In this document: positions 24,105 through 35,019 of the stretch, piece by piece | Numbering within the stretch: position 1 is the stretch's first letter | Layout of the letters: each line of letters starts with the position of its first letter | From: Serinus canaria | Taxonomy: Eukaryota; Chordata; Aves; Passeriformes; Fringillidae | Assembly (NCBI RefSeq): GCF_022539315.1 | Contig: NC_066315.1 | Location: forward strand, 17,087,649-17,151,648 | DNA: 64,000 nt | Direction of reading: 5' to 3' | Notes under the pieces: model-generated | What the model was told of the DNA's origin: nothing | The model's input: the letters and a program-made list of their open reading frames with translations, nothing else | Database searches by the model: none | Position numbers and translations under genes: made by a program

Positions 24105-26488
24105 ACATAAATCTATCAAGTATTTCATGGTGGATGCTGTTGGTTGCCAGATAACATTGTCATAAGAACCACATTATAAAGTGAAGAGACTTACAGCTTT
24201 ATATACTCTACAACTTGGAGTAGCTAAAATTTTAAAAGTCAAAGGCAGTGTTTGCTCAGGCCTGCCTGTTGTCATATGCATGCAAAAGCCTAAGGAGAGC
24301 AAATATAAATGTCTTGTCTGGTTTCAGGTCTATGATGCCACCAAAGCTGATGATAGGTGTGCACTGATTTATATTTTAAAGCACATAATCTTGCATAAAT
24401 TATACAAGTCTAATAAGATTGGTATAAATCTAATTACTTATAAACCATGGCTTAGAAATGAAGGAGAAATGCAGCTTGCACATGCATTTAGAAGGACAAC
24501 CCAGCAAATGTTTCTGACCTTCATGTTTATTGTCTTTTCTCTTAACAGATCTGCTAGAGAACGTCTTTATAACACCTTTACTCTAGAGTTGCACTTCTCT
24601 TGGCTAAACAATGACAATGAAATTCCAGAAAAAGACATCTAAGCAATCTAGTCAATATATGCTGGTGGAGAAAAATCTATGAAACACAAAACATTATTTA
24701 TGTCTAACTCAGTATGTCTTCATTAAGCAATGCTTCTAGCAGCATCATAGTGAAATAGGATAGTTGAGTGAAGTTTGGCCCCTCATTTTCTTAAATGTGA
24801 AATAATTTAAGTCCCAATTGAATCTGTAGCCCAAAGATCAGTTGCTAAATAAACTGAGGAAAGCTTTTTTGGTTTCTAAAGGAAAGTTTCCCAATTGTGT
24901 CAGTCTTAGGGGATGTGACTACAATGAGCCTAAAGAACCACATCTGACAGCTTTTAAGAAGTGAGGGAAAGGGTCAGGACAAAAGAAATCTAAACCAAAC
25001 AAGAATATACAAGCCATTGCCTTCCCTGGTTAACCAGCCATTGCTTTTTGCTTTCTGTGCAGCTGGGCTGTTTTACACCAGCCAAGGAGTAGGCTTTGTT
25101 TCTGTGTTTCTAATGACGTTACCTTTCCAAACAGAAAGAAAGGGAAAGGAAACCAAGCAAGTACAGCTATACAGCGGTGGCACAGACACAGTCATGCACG
25201 ACGGGCTCCATCCTGCCAGGACTGCAAGGGGCAGTGGTGCTGTGCAGACACTCTGCCGACGCGGATCCCCTCGTCCTCGGAGCACGAGGCACCTCGACAG
25301 AGCTCCTGCAGAGCAGGGCATGGGCAGTGTGGCCTTGCTCAGCTCTGAGATAAAGGATGGAGGGCCAGATGAGCAAGGGTGCCAGGGCTGGGACCTGCTC
25401 CTTGCAACCATCTGTCTCCAAGAGGCAGTGAGTACATACAGAGATCTCCTTCCCCAGTCCCTCCGTGGATGTCTGCTTGTAACCTCACAGTGGGGCTCCC
25501 GAAAATGAGCCAGGGCAGCCTGCCATAAGCTGTCCCCCCGTCCCAATCCCAAAAACCACTGCTGAGACTGCAGAACTTCCCTTCAAGGATGGGAGAGGTT
25601 TAAGGTTGTCACCATTTCAGCAGGTTTAAAACTGTGTATTTCTCTGCACACAGGGTCAGTGTGCTCCTGGAGGCCTCCCAAAAAGCTCTGTTCCAAGGAT
25701 AGACTTCTTCCCATGGAAATTCAGGGTTATTTTCTCTCGGAAAAGCTGACCAAGTCCCACTGAAGTTGACAAGACAAGTTACAGACAAATCCCATGGGTG
25801 TCTGGGACTGGGAAGGGAGAATCTGAGCACACCAGGTCTCATCTCAACCCTTTTCCACACCAAGGACAGAGCTGGATTTGGGCTGCACATAGGATGCTAG
25901 TGGCCCCGTGTGTGCAAAGTGGGTGCACTGATGTCCAAAGCAACCAGACTCATATGCCTGACTCCCTTTCATGGGTGGAAAAGGGATTCTGGGCTGAAGG
26001 GTCCCAGTCAGATCTCCTAGACCATAATTATGCCCTACAAAAGAGGGATGGGAGAGTCAGACAAGCCCAGGGTAGTAAAGACCTAAGTCAGCACATCTCC
26101 ATGATGGAACTGAGCACTATCCTGGATAACCAGGTTGGCTGGGGCAGTTCAGTCACTTAATCTGGAGCTAATGAGCAGGATTTATAAGTGAGGTAACATA
26201 TTTAGACAGCACCAAGACCTGAGTCAATTGTCCCCAGCTGGCTCAGGTGTTGGCACATGTGAGGTTTGGGCTTAGCAGCGGCAGTAGGAAAATCAGATCC
26301 ATCTTGATCTGTCAGTCTAGACATGCCCATAGACTCCTCTCCTTTTTAAAGGACAGAAAAATCCTCATGCCCAAGTTGTCTAAGTCCCTCTGCTCATTGC
26401 ATTTTATCTTAAGCCACTTTTTCTATGATGCCACAAAAATCAGTTTATACTACATACGTGTATGTGCATGTGTGTATTAGATATGACA

Positions 26489-26550
26489 TTTATATATATA
26501 TATATTAAACATATATAAATATCTATTTTTATATATATTATATATATTTA
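26489..26550. repeat. AT microsatellite
   Basis: Two runs of alternating TA separated by TTAAACATATATAAATATCTATTT-like sequence. It lies in the putative GPR158 3' UTR and is probably length-polymorphic. Confidence 0.85.
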
Positions 26551-28039
26551 ACAACACATTCTATTCAATCATCCACATTTCATGTTCTTCCACCGAATCC
26601 CATCACTTCTCTCAAATTGCACAAGTTCTTTAGGACTGAGCTGTCTTTGTTTTGGAGTACACTACGTACAGCCAATTCCTGTGAACAGCACTTCACTGGT
26701 ACTGCATTGAGATGGCTGGGGCTGTTTAATTACTGCTGATCCTCCTCAGAGGAGTTCAACATGTCCTCAGGCCCTGATGGTGAATTGTCACTAAGACTCA
26801 TAGTTGTGAATGGGCCACCTACGAATTAAGCTCATATGCACGATGAGGACTGCAGCTATTGCTGAAAAGTAGCACTGTATCAAACACCAACTTTTACTGT
26901 AAATGTACATGTAAATTTAAAAAAAGTCAAAGCGTTTTGGACAGTTGGAGAGAGATGCCATCATTTCCGTTCCCAGTATCACTTACATTTGCATATATGG
27001 GGGAAGAGTAATATTTTGGAGTTCTCACTCCAAGAGCCAATTTTTTGAGTTTTGCCAACAGGGGTAAACAGTACAGTGTTGTTCCATAAATAAAATATCT
27101 CCCAGAGCTGTCTGGTGTTAGTAAAACGTGTGATCATTTCTGGGGCATATTCACTGTCATTCTTGCTTGTCATATTTAACAGGATAGGTTCAGTATGAAA
27201 TACTGAACAAGGTCATGACCATGGATGTTTAAAGTAAAACTTCTCGTCTCTTAGATGATATTTTCCAATTAATAACAAAAACCCCAGATAAGTTGTCCTA
27301 CCAGTATATGCAGCTAAGACAAATGAATTTCCACTATTAACAAAGTCTATGAGAATTAATAGGGAAGTGCATAACTTACTGCATATAAAACCCCTGAATA
27401 ACACAGTATCAAACTATAAATATAAATAACAGAGAGTAAACAACAAAAAAAATCACTATATAAATTACAGGAAAGAAAAAAAAATCTCCAAAGCCCAAAA
27501 TAATTTCCCAATATGAATTATGGCTTCCATAGCCAGTGAAAGATTGCTGCAATTCTGTATATAAACAAAAGGTCTACAGCAGGTATTTTAACTTGCAATT
27601 AGAAGACAGTATCTGCAGATTGCATAAATATGTTGTTGTGTCACATAATATCAAAGTTATTTGCAAAAATTATACAATCTGGAATGCTTTAATATGAGAC
27701 ACAACAATGTACTTAAACACACAGTAATAAGAAAATGAAAGCAATCATTTTATAAAATATTCTTGGGATGCATTGAATTAGCAGTGCTATTTAGATTAAA
27801 TATGTAAAGTGAAAAGTTGTCACTTTAATAAGCTGCTCGTTGGTACCCCTTTTTGCCATCAGGGCATTTTCTGTGCCCCACTTCTGCTGGATCTTTAAAA
27901 TCCCAAGGGCAAGTTACAGCCAGTTAGGGCATCCAGAAATAATTTGGTTCAGATCTACACTGTGCGTTTGTTATCATCTTATTATTTTTTCTTTTAAAAG
28001 AAAATTGATTTGACAAAGGCAGATTTCTTTCATTGATGC

Positions 28040-28120
28040 AGTAAAATCCTTAGAGCAGGGACCATATTCTGGGCACTGCTAATCACATTGTTGGCACTCA
28101 ACACATAAATAATAACAACA
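28040..28120 (+). mobile_element. L2-like LINE 3'-end relic
   Basis: The order TCCTTAGAGCAGGGACC, then TGGGCACTGC, then TTGGCACTCAACACATAAATAAT parallels the remembered L2 3' end: a 'gagggcagggact' block, a 'cagtgcctggcac' block, then 'ctcaataaat'. The relic is short and degenerate and lies antisense within the GPR158 3' UTR. The call rests on remembered consensus order only. Confidence 0.4.
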
Positions 28121-28285
28121 ATAATGATAATTTACTTTGCTTAATGCCTACATATTTGTAGTGATGATTCCCTTGATTTAAGTGATGCTCCTCAGGAATT
28201 TTCAGATCCTTTTGGCCTAAGTCCCCTCTTTCTTTCTTGTTGTTTGTCTTCTCAATGTTGCTACTCTCCTCAGTCCAAAAGCCTC

Positions 28286-29740
28286 TTATTTTCGAGGTGC
28301 TGCTGTTTTATTTGCACTTATAGCAGAGGTGTTCAATAAAGCTACACTTCTTTCTGCTTTTGGTAAATCTGCTGTATCATACTCCCAAGGGCAGACTTCA
28401 GCTCGAGATGCTAAAGGTTGCTGTACGTAACTACTTGGCTTATGGGAGTTAGATGAAAGCACGTTTCCCTCAGAAGAGGTAATTTTTTTCTGTTCAGCCA
28501 ATTTATTGAGGTTTTCCTTTTCTGCTGTTTTCTGGGGCAGCTCCTCCCGCTCTCCAGGATGGGTATTAGGTGTATACCTATTAACATTCTCGCACTTCAG
28601 CCCAGGAGACACCTGGGACTTGGAATTTGACTGATTTTTCTCTTTTTCAAAGATCTGCTGCTCTTGTGTCTCCTGAGTGGCTGCTTCCACCTTCTCTGAG
28701 CTCTTTTGATTTGACTGTTGGTACCCCTCAGGTGTCTTCAGCTTATGATGAGTCTTCCCCTTTGGCTGGGAAGGGTGGTTTTTCTCTGGCTCTGAGGAAG
28801 CAATAGACACGTGTTTTTGAGCTTTAGAGTCAAAAGGCACAGGACCAGGAACTTGGTCATATATCTCCCAAGGACAAACTTCTCCTATGTTGAAATTGTC
28901 CTTGTGCAGAGACTTACCTGGGCCTGTGTCTGGATTTGCAGGTGTTTGACTAACCTTTTGCTGTTTAATAATTCCAGATTTATGTGCTTTCTTTGTTTCC
29001 TCAGACTGGGTAGAGTTTTTCCGGTGGGAATCCTTATGTTCCCCTTTATCGGAGGCTGAGTGCTTTTTGGTGGCCTCCTTACCCTTCTGCTGAGATTTAT
29101 GAGATTTAGTGCTTTCTTCTAGACTTTGTGTTTTACCTGTTAGTCCCAGAGTCTTTTCCTTGGCACTAGCAATAACACTGAGGGATTTTTGTAACACAGA
29201 TGTTCTTGGATGCAGAGGCTTCTTATCGGCACTTAAATTATGTGCACTTGCTGATTTGCACACCAAAGGGACTGATTCAGTAGAGACAGCTTCAACCTTT
29301 TCAGGAGCATTTTTGGTTAATTTGTTACCATTCAAGGAGTCCAGAAGTGTTTTCTCAGAAGCTATAACTTCTGCACTTTCTGTAGTTAAGCCATTTGGTG
29401 CTTCTGTTTGATCCCTAACATGATCGTAAGTGCTGTGGGACTTCTTTAAGGAAAAGACTCTGTTTTTCAAAGTATCTTCTTTCGGCTTTGCAGAACTTGT
29501 GGAATCCGGTGGGTTTTTCTTCAGTGTAGCCAAGTTCTTCACAGCACTGTGCTCCATCAGGTCCTTCTCATCCCTGGAGCACTGCCTGGTGACTGTCTCA
29601 GGGATTTCTGTAATACGCCGCATTATCGAGCGCCCCAAGCCCTTTTTAGAGCACCTTTTTTTCTGGAGATGTGGGTTATTGGCAATCATCTTTTTCCTTT
29701 TATAGATTTCAAGCTGAGCATATAGTTTCTTCAACTCATC
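28286..29740 (-). CDS. GPR158: GPR158 terminal coding exon: cytoplasmic tail
   Basis: This exon encodes 484 residues and a TAA (28288-28286). The acceptor TTTGCTTTGCAG precedes GATGAG at 29740, so the upstream in-frame ATG at 29782 is intronic. The tail opens with DELKKLYAQLEIYKRKKMI (residues 1-19 of the exon), the amphipathic cytoplasmic helix that in GPR158 engages the RGS7-Gbeta5 complex. A basic segment (KKRCSKKGLG, 27-36), TLKNRVFSLKKSHSTYDHV (90-108) and SVPLVCKSASAHNLS (156-170) follow, all strongly matching my memory of mammalian GPR158. Two VCPWE motifs are intact (28879-28865 and 28396-28382). The middle motif that I recall in human is replaced by EAATQETQ. The frame ends NKTAAPRK, about nine residues short of the human C-terminus. 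The bulk is Ser/Lys/Glu-rich and probably disordered. The paralogue GPR179 is excluded by the close match outside the CPWE motifs. Confidence 0.97.
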   Translation of the reverse strand, partial: DELKKLYAQLEIYKRKKMIANNPHLQKKRCSKKGLGRSIMRRITEIPETVTRQCSRDEKDLMEHSAVKNLATLKKNPPDSTSSAKPKEDTLKNRVFSLKKSHSTYDHVRDQTEAPNGLTTESAEVIASEKTLLDSLNGNKLTKNAPEKVEAVSTESVPLVCKSASAHNLSADKKPLHPRTSVLQKSLSVIASAKEKTLGLTGKTQSLEESTKSHKSQQKGKEATKKHSASDKGEHKDSHRKNSTQSEETKKAHKSGIIKQQKVSQTPANPDTGPGKSLHKDNFNIGEVCPWEIYDQVPGPVPFDSKAQKHVSIASSEPEKNHPSQPKGKTHHKLKTPEGYQQSNQKSSEKVEAATQETQEQQIFEKEKNQSNSKSQVSPGLKCENVNRYTPNTHPGEREELPQKTAEKENLNKLAEQKKITSSEGNVLSSNSHKPSSYVQQPLASRAEVCPWEYDTADLPKAERSVALLNTSAISANKTAAPRK

Positions 29741-30486
29741 CTGCAAAGCAAAGTGAATGGCAAAACTAGTGACTACAGTCAAACAAGCAGCCTGATGAAT
29801 ACAAGACCTATTGCTCTAAAAAGGGCATTAAACTCATTTCCCTGTCTTTTCTAATTCTTGAATATGCCATTTCTCCATCAACTTGAACCCCTTTTTTGTC
29901 TTAAACTTAAAAAGAAGTTCAACCCTCGTGCACAAACATGTTACTTTCCACAGCATGCACATTTCATACTCATTTATGCTGTTTCAGATTTCTCAATGCT
30001 GTAGTGTGTGCTTTCATGCTGAACTCTATAGCTGTTTTTTGTTCTCTGAACATAAGGTCTTTTATCATGTAAAAGAAGAATAAAGTAATTTTCTTCATTA
30101 ATCAAGTTTTAAAATTTTTATCTTTATAGTTATGTATGTTTATGTATATGTTACATACAAATTACTAATTAAACTGAAACCAAAAGCTGTTTGCACTTCA
30201 AAATAATTCAAAGAATCTATGTAAACTGAGTAGCAGTTCTTGCTGAGGATGATTCCTCCTCCTCAGCCACCACTATGACTTTTACTACAACTAGTGATGC
30301 AGCATCTCTTCACACTAGTAAATACTGCATGAGAGTTTGCATGACCTGATACCACAATCCTAAAAGATCTAAGCTGGCATTTTCCAGCTGATATCTGCAA
30401 AGAGAAACAAATGCATGCAAGTTGGAGTTTTCTTCTAGGAAAAAGTGTTCTTGAAAAGGAATGGAATTTAAATGAGTCCTATGTAC
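29741..30486 (-). other. GPR158: GPR158 intron (746 bp, GT-AG)
   Basis: The donor is CGG|GTACAT at 30486 and the acceptor TTTGCTTTGCAG ends at 29741. Phase 0. No repeat or RNA gene was seen in it. Confidence 0.9.
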
Positions 30487-30633
30487 CCGAATATCTTCAG
30501 GATCCAAACTGTGTTCACTCCATGCTGAGTTGATACTGCTGTTCAGATAGGATCCAGACCGACCCATATCAAGCTCATCTTCATAAGCTTCTGTAGCTAT
30601 ATCATCTCTTGGGTTATTGCTTGAATGTGAAAA
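30487..30633 (-). CDS. GPR158: GPR158 coding exon: juxtamembrane cytoplasmic segment
   Basis: The exon has 147 nt and 49 codons, in phase 0 at both ends. Its acceptor is TTATTGCAG and its donor GTACAT. It encodes FSHSSNNPRDDIATEAYEDE at its start and ends in AWSEHSLDPEDIR, which as far as I recall is nearly identical to mammalian GPR158. This acidic, Ser-rich piece links TM7 to the cytoplasmic helix that begins in the next exon. Because its length is divisible by three, skipping it would keep the frame. No membrane segment is present. Confidence 0.96.
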
Positions 30634-32565
30634 CTGCAATAAGTATTCACAAAAACAATGCTGCCATGAGTGCAAAGGTTTACTCCAACATCAGTTTAAG
30701 AGCTTACAACAGTTTTTGTGGAACCCTTGTACAGATTCGGTGTGATTCTCAAACTCAAAACATTACTTAAGCTTCCTTGGCTTAAGTAGTGTCCCATAGA
30801 GTCTCAGTGTTGTATGGAAGGAACTCTTATTAATGATGGCTTAACATGAGAAATCTCAGAAATTTGCATAAGGAAAAAAAATCTCAACTTATTTTGATAC
30901 TTGTTTGAACCTCTTTAAATGGCATTTCAATTAGGCTGGCATGAAAACAGACTTTCAGATATAATTTCCAATACTGCTGCCAAAACAGTAAGACACTATT
31001 TTATACAATACACATCTTAATAATCCTGCAGAAAGCAATTCTCCTAATTTAGATCCTAACCCTGAAAAGAAAGATATAAGGTGGGGGGAAAAAAACCAAC
31101 ATAAAAAAGGAAAAAAAAGAAAAAAAAAAAAAGAAGAAACTAATGAAAAAGTAGACAACTTTTTTCTTCTATGCTTCACCAGGCCCTTGAATCAGGAGTT
31201 GGAGTGAGGCTATTATTATTGTTTTGTTCATATTGATTCGCTCATCTGAATTTACTATTGTCCACACAGTCATCTGTCTTCAGGATTTATGAATAGAACT
31301 AAACCTTGTGAATCTTAATTGTCTGAATTCTTTGGTGTGTTGGAAGAAAAGTCTGTGCAGTGAAACACAGATAATGAGCTAAAAATGAAAATGCTGATCA
31401 GTAGTTATGAGTCAGCTTCAGAAAGGTCAACAAATTTTCTAGGCTAGTTTAAGACAACACCTCTGAAGATGTGTAATATCTCTGAAGATATGTAATAAAG
31501 TACATGAATATAAAATAGAAAATATAAGATTATTGCTAAAGACCAGAAAAGTTATTTAAAATAAAACAAGGTTATGCACAATTAAGGCTGCATCAAAGGG
31601 TCCCTTTTATGACTGTTCTATGTACATATATTTGACAGTCATCAGCATTCCCTGTTCTGACACACAGGAAAAAGGCAGGAATAGCAGCTTCATTAAGCTG
31701 AAAATTCTATCAATCTGAACTGCCTAATGCTCTTTCTTCATATTAAGCTTTCACCTCTACTGCTATTTTGACTCTTGAGCTTTTGATTAATATGATTAGT
31801 CATTTTGAAACCCATTAGAAAGTCATTCCTTTAGCTGGGGTACTGTCCTCAGAAGAAAGTTCCACTCCACTCCTGGGGACTGTTGCTAGGGACAGGAGGA
31901 GCCACTTGCACATATTCCTGCCCCTGGTGAGATGACACTGGAGCTTCTGGGAGCTGTCTGGGCTGCAGCTCAGGGGCTTTCTCTGCCCTTCCCTGACTCC
32001 TGCCATCACCATCTCCCTGTGCCCCCACACACCTCTCCTGGCTCCAGCACCGCTCCTGGCACCCTGCCATGGTCATGTGCCCTCCCAGAGTGCAGCATCT
32101 GTCTGTCCCAGGCTCTGACTTGCAAAGGCTTCTCCTTTTTCAGCCTGGAACTGCCAGGTTTAAATCCCCACCTCCCCATCTCATGGCTAGTCCGGCCTCC
32201 TGATCCCAGTGGTTCTATGCCCTTGCCTAAATTCTTTGTCTGTTCTCAGCTAACTCTAGCAGCAGCATGGTCATACAAATACCTTAAAAAAAAGTACAAT
32301 TAGGCAGGACTCTTTCCTTCTTGTGTTAATCATATCAACATTTTAAGTACTTTAAACTTCTAGAATTTTGAAAGCTGAAAGAAAGAAACTTTGAAAATGT
32401 ATACTTTTTAAAAACAAAACCAATACAGCTTTCAAGGTAAAACAGTCAAATTTTACATCCTTCTTTTCTATCAGTTGCTGCTACATTTACACAGAAATGC
32501 TTCTGCATGACAACATTTATCTTCCTCAGACTTGGCAAAAGAAAAGAGACAGCAGATTGAAATAC
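30634..32565 (-). other. GPR158: GPR158 intron (1932 bp, GT-AG)
   Basis: The donor AAG|GTATTT and acceptor TTATTGCAG|TTT are both standard; phase 0. A purine/A-rich tract lies at 31083-31137. A G+C-rich patch at about 31830-32230 stands out from AT-rich flanks and has no identified origin. Confidence 0.9.
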
Positions 32566-32671
32566 CTTAGGGATCAGAAGTAGCCCAACAGTGACTGTCA
32601 CAGTCAAATGTGTGTGTGCAAAGAACAGCATCAGCATCCAGTCAGACTGAAGTCTTGAAGAAAGAATGAAT
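32566..32671 (-). CDS. GPR158: GPR158 coding exon: end of TM6, ECL3 and TM7
   Basis: The exon has 106 nt: one base completing an Arg codon, then 35 codons. The acceptor TATTTTCAG ends at 32672; the donor is AAG|GTATTT. It encodes FILSSRLQSDWMLMLFFAHT at its start and then HLTVTVTVGLLLIPK. The hydrophobic stretch from WMLMLFF to GLLLIP is TM7 of the class C bundle. The first base (A) completes the AG left by the previous exon to AGA (Arg), which fixes the unusual GC donor of that exon. Changes from remembered human sequence are conservative (I for V, F for Y, V for I). Confidence 0.96.
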
Positions 32672-34217
32672 CTGAAAATAGAGTTCAGGGTTGCAGTTCA
32701 CTGCATTTCTCCAGTGCATTAGATTTAGTATCTTCAGTAAACTTTAGGTTTCTTTTCACTGAACGGCCAAACACAACTGGTTTTGTTCTGCACTGTTTTC
32801 ATACACACTAAAAATTACATCCACACACTTTCCCTATATTCTAAAATTTCAAAACAACTCTGAAAAAAGCAACCAACAAACCAAAATATAAAAAAGAAAC
32901 ATCAGACTTTAAATTATACTGCTTATTCCATATATCTCACTCTATTGAGCTGTCTTTTTGTTTGTGTATAATGTCATCGTTTCTTTGGCCTGAGTTATGG
33001 CAGCTTACATACATTAAGGAGCTGAAGGGATGGTTTTAGGTTAAGCACATGTACTATGATGAATTGCAGTGCACTTCATAAACACAGGATGTCCACAGAT
33101 CACAGCTATTGAGTACAGCTGATAAGCCATCCAAGGGAGAACTGAACTGAAATGCATTTTAACAGGGAGCAGAGAAATGATCTTTACAGCAGGACCGCCC
33201 AGCTCACTGCTGTGGGATCCAAGAGCCTGTGAATGCTTGGAAATGAGTGGCTGAACTTGTCAAACAAAACAGTTCCTTGCTGAGCTTTCTAAAGGAGTGG
33301 TAGAAGAAGCAGTGCAGTTAAAGCTGAGGCATGCTTGGCTTGTCTGCCTTAGTGAGCTCCCAAAGCCAGGAGCAGTAAGCAGTGCAACGGATGAGCAGGT
33401 GTGCTGCTGGCTTGCAATTTCCAGGTTAACAAAAATCATTCAGATAGAAATGACATTTGCAACTTATCCAAGTTCACAGATGCACATTTTGAAGAAGCTT
33501 TTGTTAACAGAAATAGTCTGGCATGAAACACTGGCTTACATGCTGTAACAATACAGACATAATTACTTGTTTATTACTTTGTAAATGCAATGTTTTATGA
33601 ACACAACAAAATATCCCAATTAACTAATTCCTAGAGGGTTCCTGTTGCTTCGGGGTGTGAGAGAACATGAGGAGGCTTAGGCCTGAGATTTAGCAAACTG
33701 AACACAACTGCACTAATGAAGATGACATGAGAAACTGATGGATGTAACAAATTAAGAGCAAAAGGTGAACAAAGTTATGACGGTGCTGTAAGGGATGGCA
33801 AGACTTCACAGGTGGTTAAGAGGGAGCCATTTGAAAGATGGGCAAACTTCACAGGTAATTGAAGGACCTTTGAGGGAGCAGAACTTGCAAGGTCAGTGGC
33901 ACTGATGGAACCATATCAGCAACAGCAGATAAAATGGTGATTACCTAGATAATGGCATCACAAATGACAAATTTGAGGACAGATGCAGGAACACTGCGAC
34001 CAATAGGAAAAAAATAATGAGGGTTGGTTTTTTATTTGGAAGACAAAGAGTGGGACAGATAGAGGATAAGGTAGGTGAGAGAAAAACAAGCATGGAAAGA
34101 AGGGGGGGATAAAATGGTTAGTGACATGTAAGCAAGTTGTCACTGTGCTCTCTACCTGATCTATCTCCCATCTTGTCATTAAATCCTTGTTATGTGTGAC
34201 ACCACTCTCTGCATGGT

Positions 34218-34250
34218 GCATGTGTGCATGTGTGCATGTGTGCATGTGCA
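34218..34250 (+). repeat. GCATGTGT microsatellite
   Basis: About four copies of an 8-bp GCATGTGT unit. It accounts for the Met-His-Thr-Cys frames read from both strands here. Confidence 0.9.
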
Positions 34251-34985
34251 ATGGATGAACAAACCTTAGGCAGCACGTGGGTGACAGCCCCTGGGAATAC
34301 CCAAAGTGTCAGAGGAGGAACAGGACCAGGCTGTGTGTGGGACCTGCAGTGGCCCCTGTGGCCAGCCAGGGGCTGTGTGACTGCCCCAAAGGGATTTGCT
34401 CAACCTGCAATGGAGCCAGCAGCAGCCAGATCCATCAGACAGATGGAAAGAAAGAAAGCACCCACATCCTGATGGCCACTGCATTTGCTTAACCTTTAAC
34501 AGATCCAATCCTCAGATTCTGTGAAGGCTTTTTTGCTTGCTTTATGCTGGAGACCTTGACTGATTCAGGTATCCATGCCATACCATGCCTCTGAATGCAA
34601 AATCACATTTGTAGTAGCCATTCAGCCCTAGCAAAGATAGGATTTCTATTTGAATGAGATTTTTTCCATATAAATTTTGGGTTTCTCAGTAATATAAGAG
34701 AAAGAGTAATACAGGAATTAATACTATGATGATCTGAAGATAATCCAGAATCCACTGTTTCTGAAATGGGAATACTTTCAAACAAAAACAAAATGCAAAC
34801 AGTTCAAGGTTTTATTTAGTGCTCACATCAATCTTCCATGAGCTTTGGGAGTTTTCAGACTGGATGGCTGCCTTGTAGGTGTCCTTCAAGGCTCCACAGT
34901 ACTTTCAACTTCATGACAATTCAGGTATGTCATATAAATCTAAGTTTTACATTTCCGCCCTTTCAGTTGCATCCAGAACTTGGCA

Positions 34986-35019
34986 GGGAAGATAAAAAAA
35001 AAAAAAAAAAAAAAAAAAA
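34986..35019. repeat. A-rich homopolymer tract
   Basis: A run of more than 20 A residues begins shortly after CAGGGAAGATA. No upstream SINE or processed gene body is recognisable, so it is annotated only as low complexity. A second A run lies at 35181-35199. Confidence 0.9.

Larger units (their letters stand above)
24040..28285 (-). other. GPR158: Putative 3' UTR of GPR158 (about 4.2 kb)
   Basis: The region runs from the GPR158 stop to the poly(A) site near 24040. It is mostly AT-rich, as many neuronal 3' UTRs are. It holds an AT microsatellite at 26489-26550, an L2-like relic at 28040-28120 and an isolated CpG-rich patch at 25190-25300. No other gene separates the stop from the poly(A) site. 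The extent is inferred from the signal alone, and a shorter UTR ending at a weaker signal is possible. Confidence 0.5.

Noticed and set aside
24181..24642. 153-codon plus-strand open frame
   Set aside because: It lies antisense to the putative GPR158 3' UTR, is AT-rich, shows no domain or family resemblance and has no promoter or splice context. Chance frame.
25017..25552. Calling the 163- and 159-codon frames genes
   Set aside because: They are antiparallel over the same G+C-rich patch. The plus frame uses a TTG start, and no homology is recognised. Kept only as a compositional oddity.
29741..29782. ATG at 29782 as the start of a 498-codon single-exon gene
   Set aside because: The first 14 codons are intronic: a TTTGCTTTGCAG acceptor precedes GATGAG, and DELKK joins in frame to the upstream GPR158 exon ending PEDIR.
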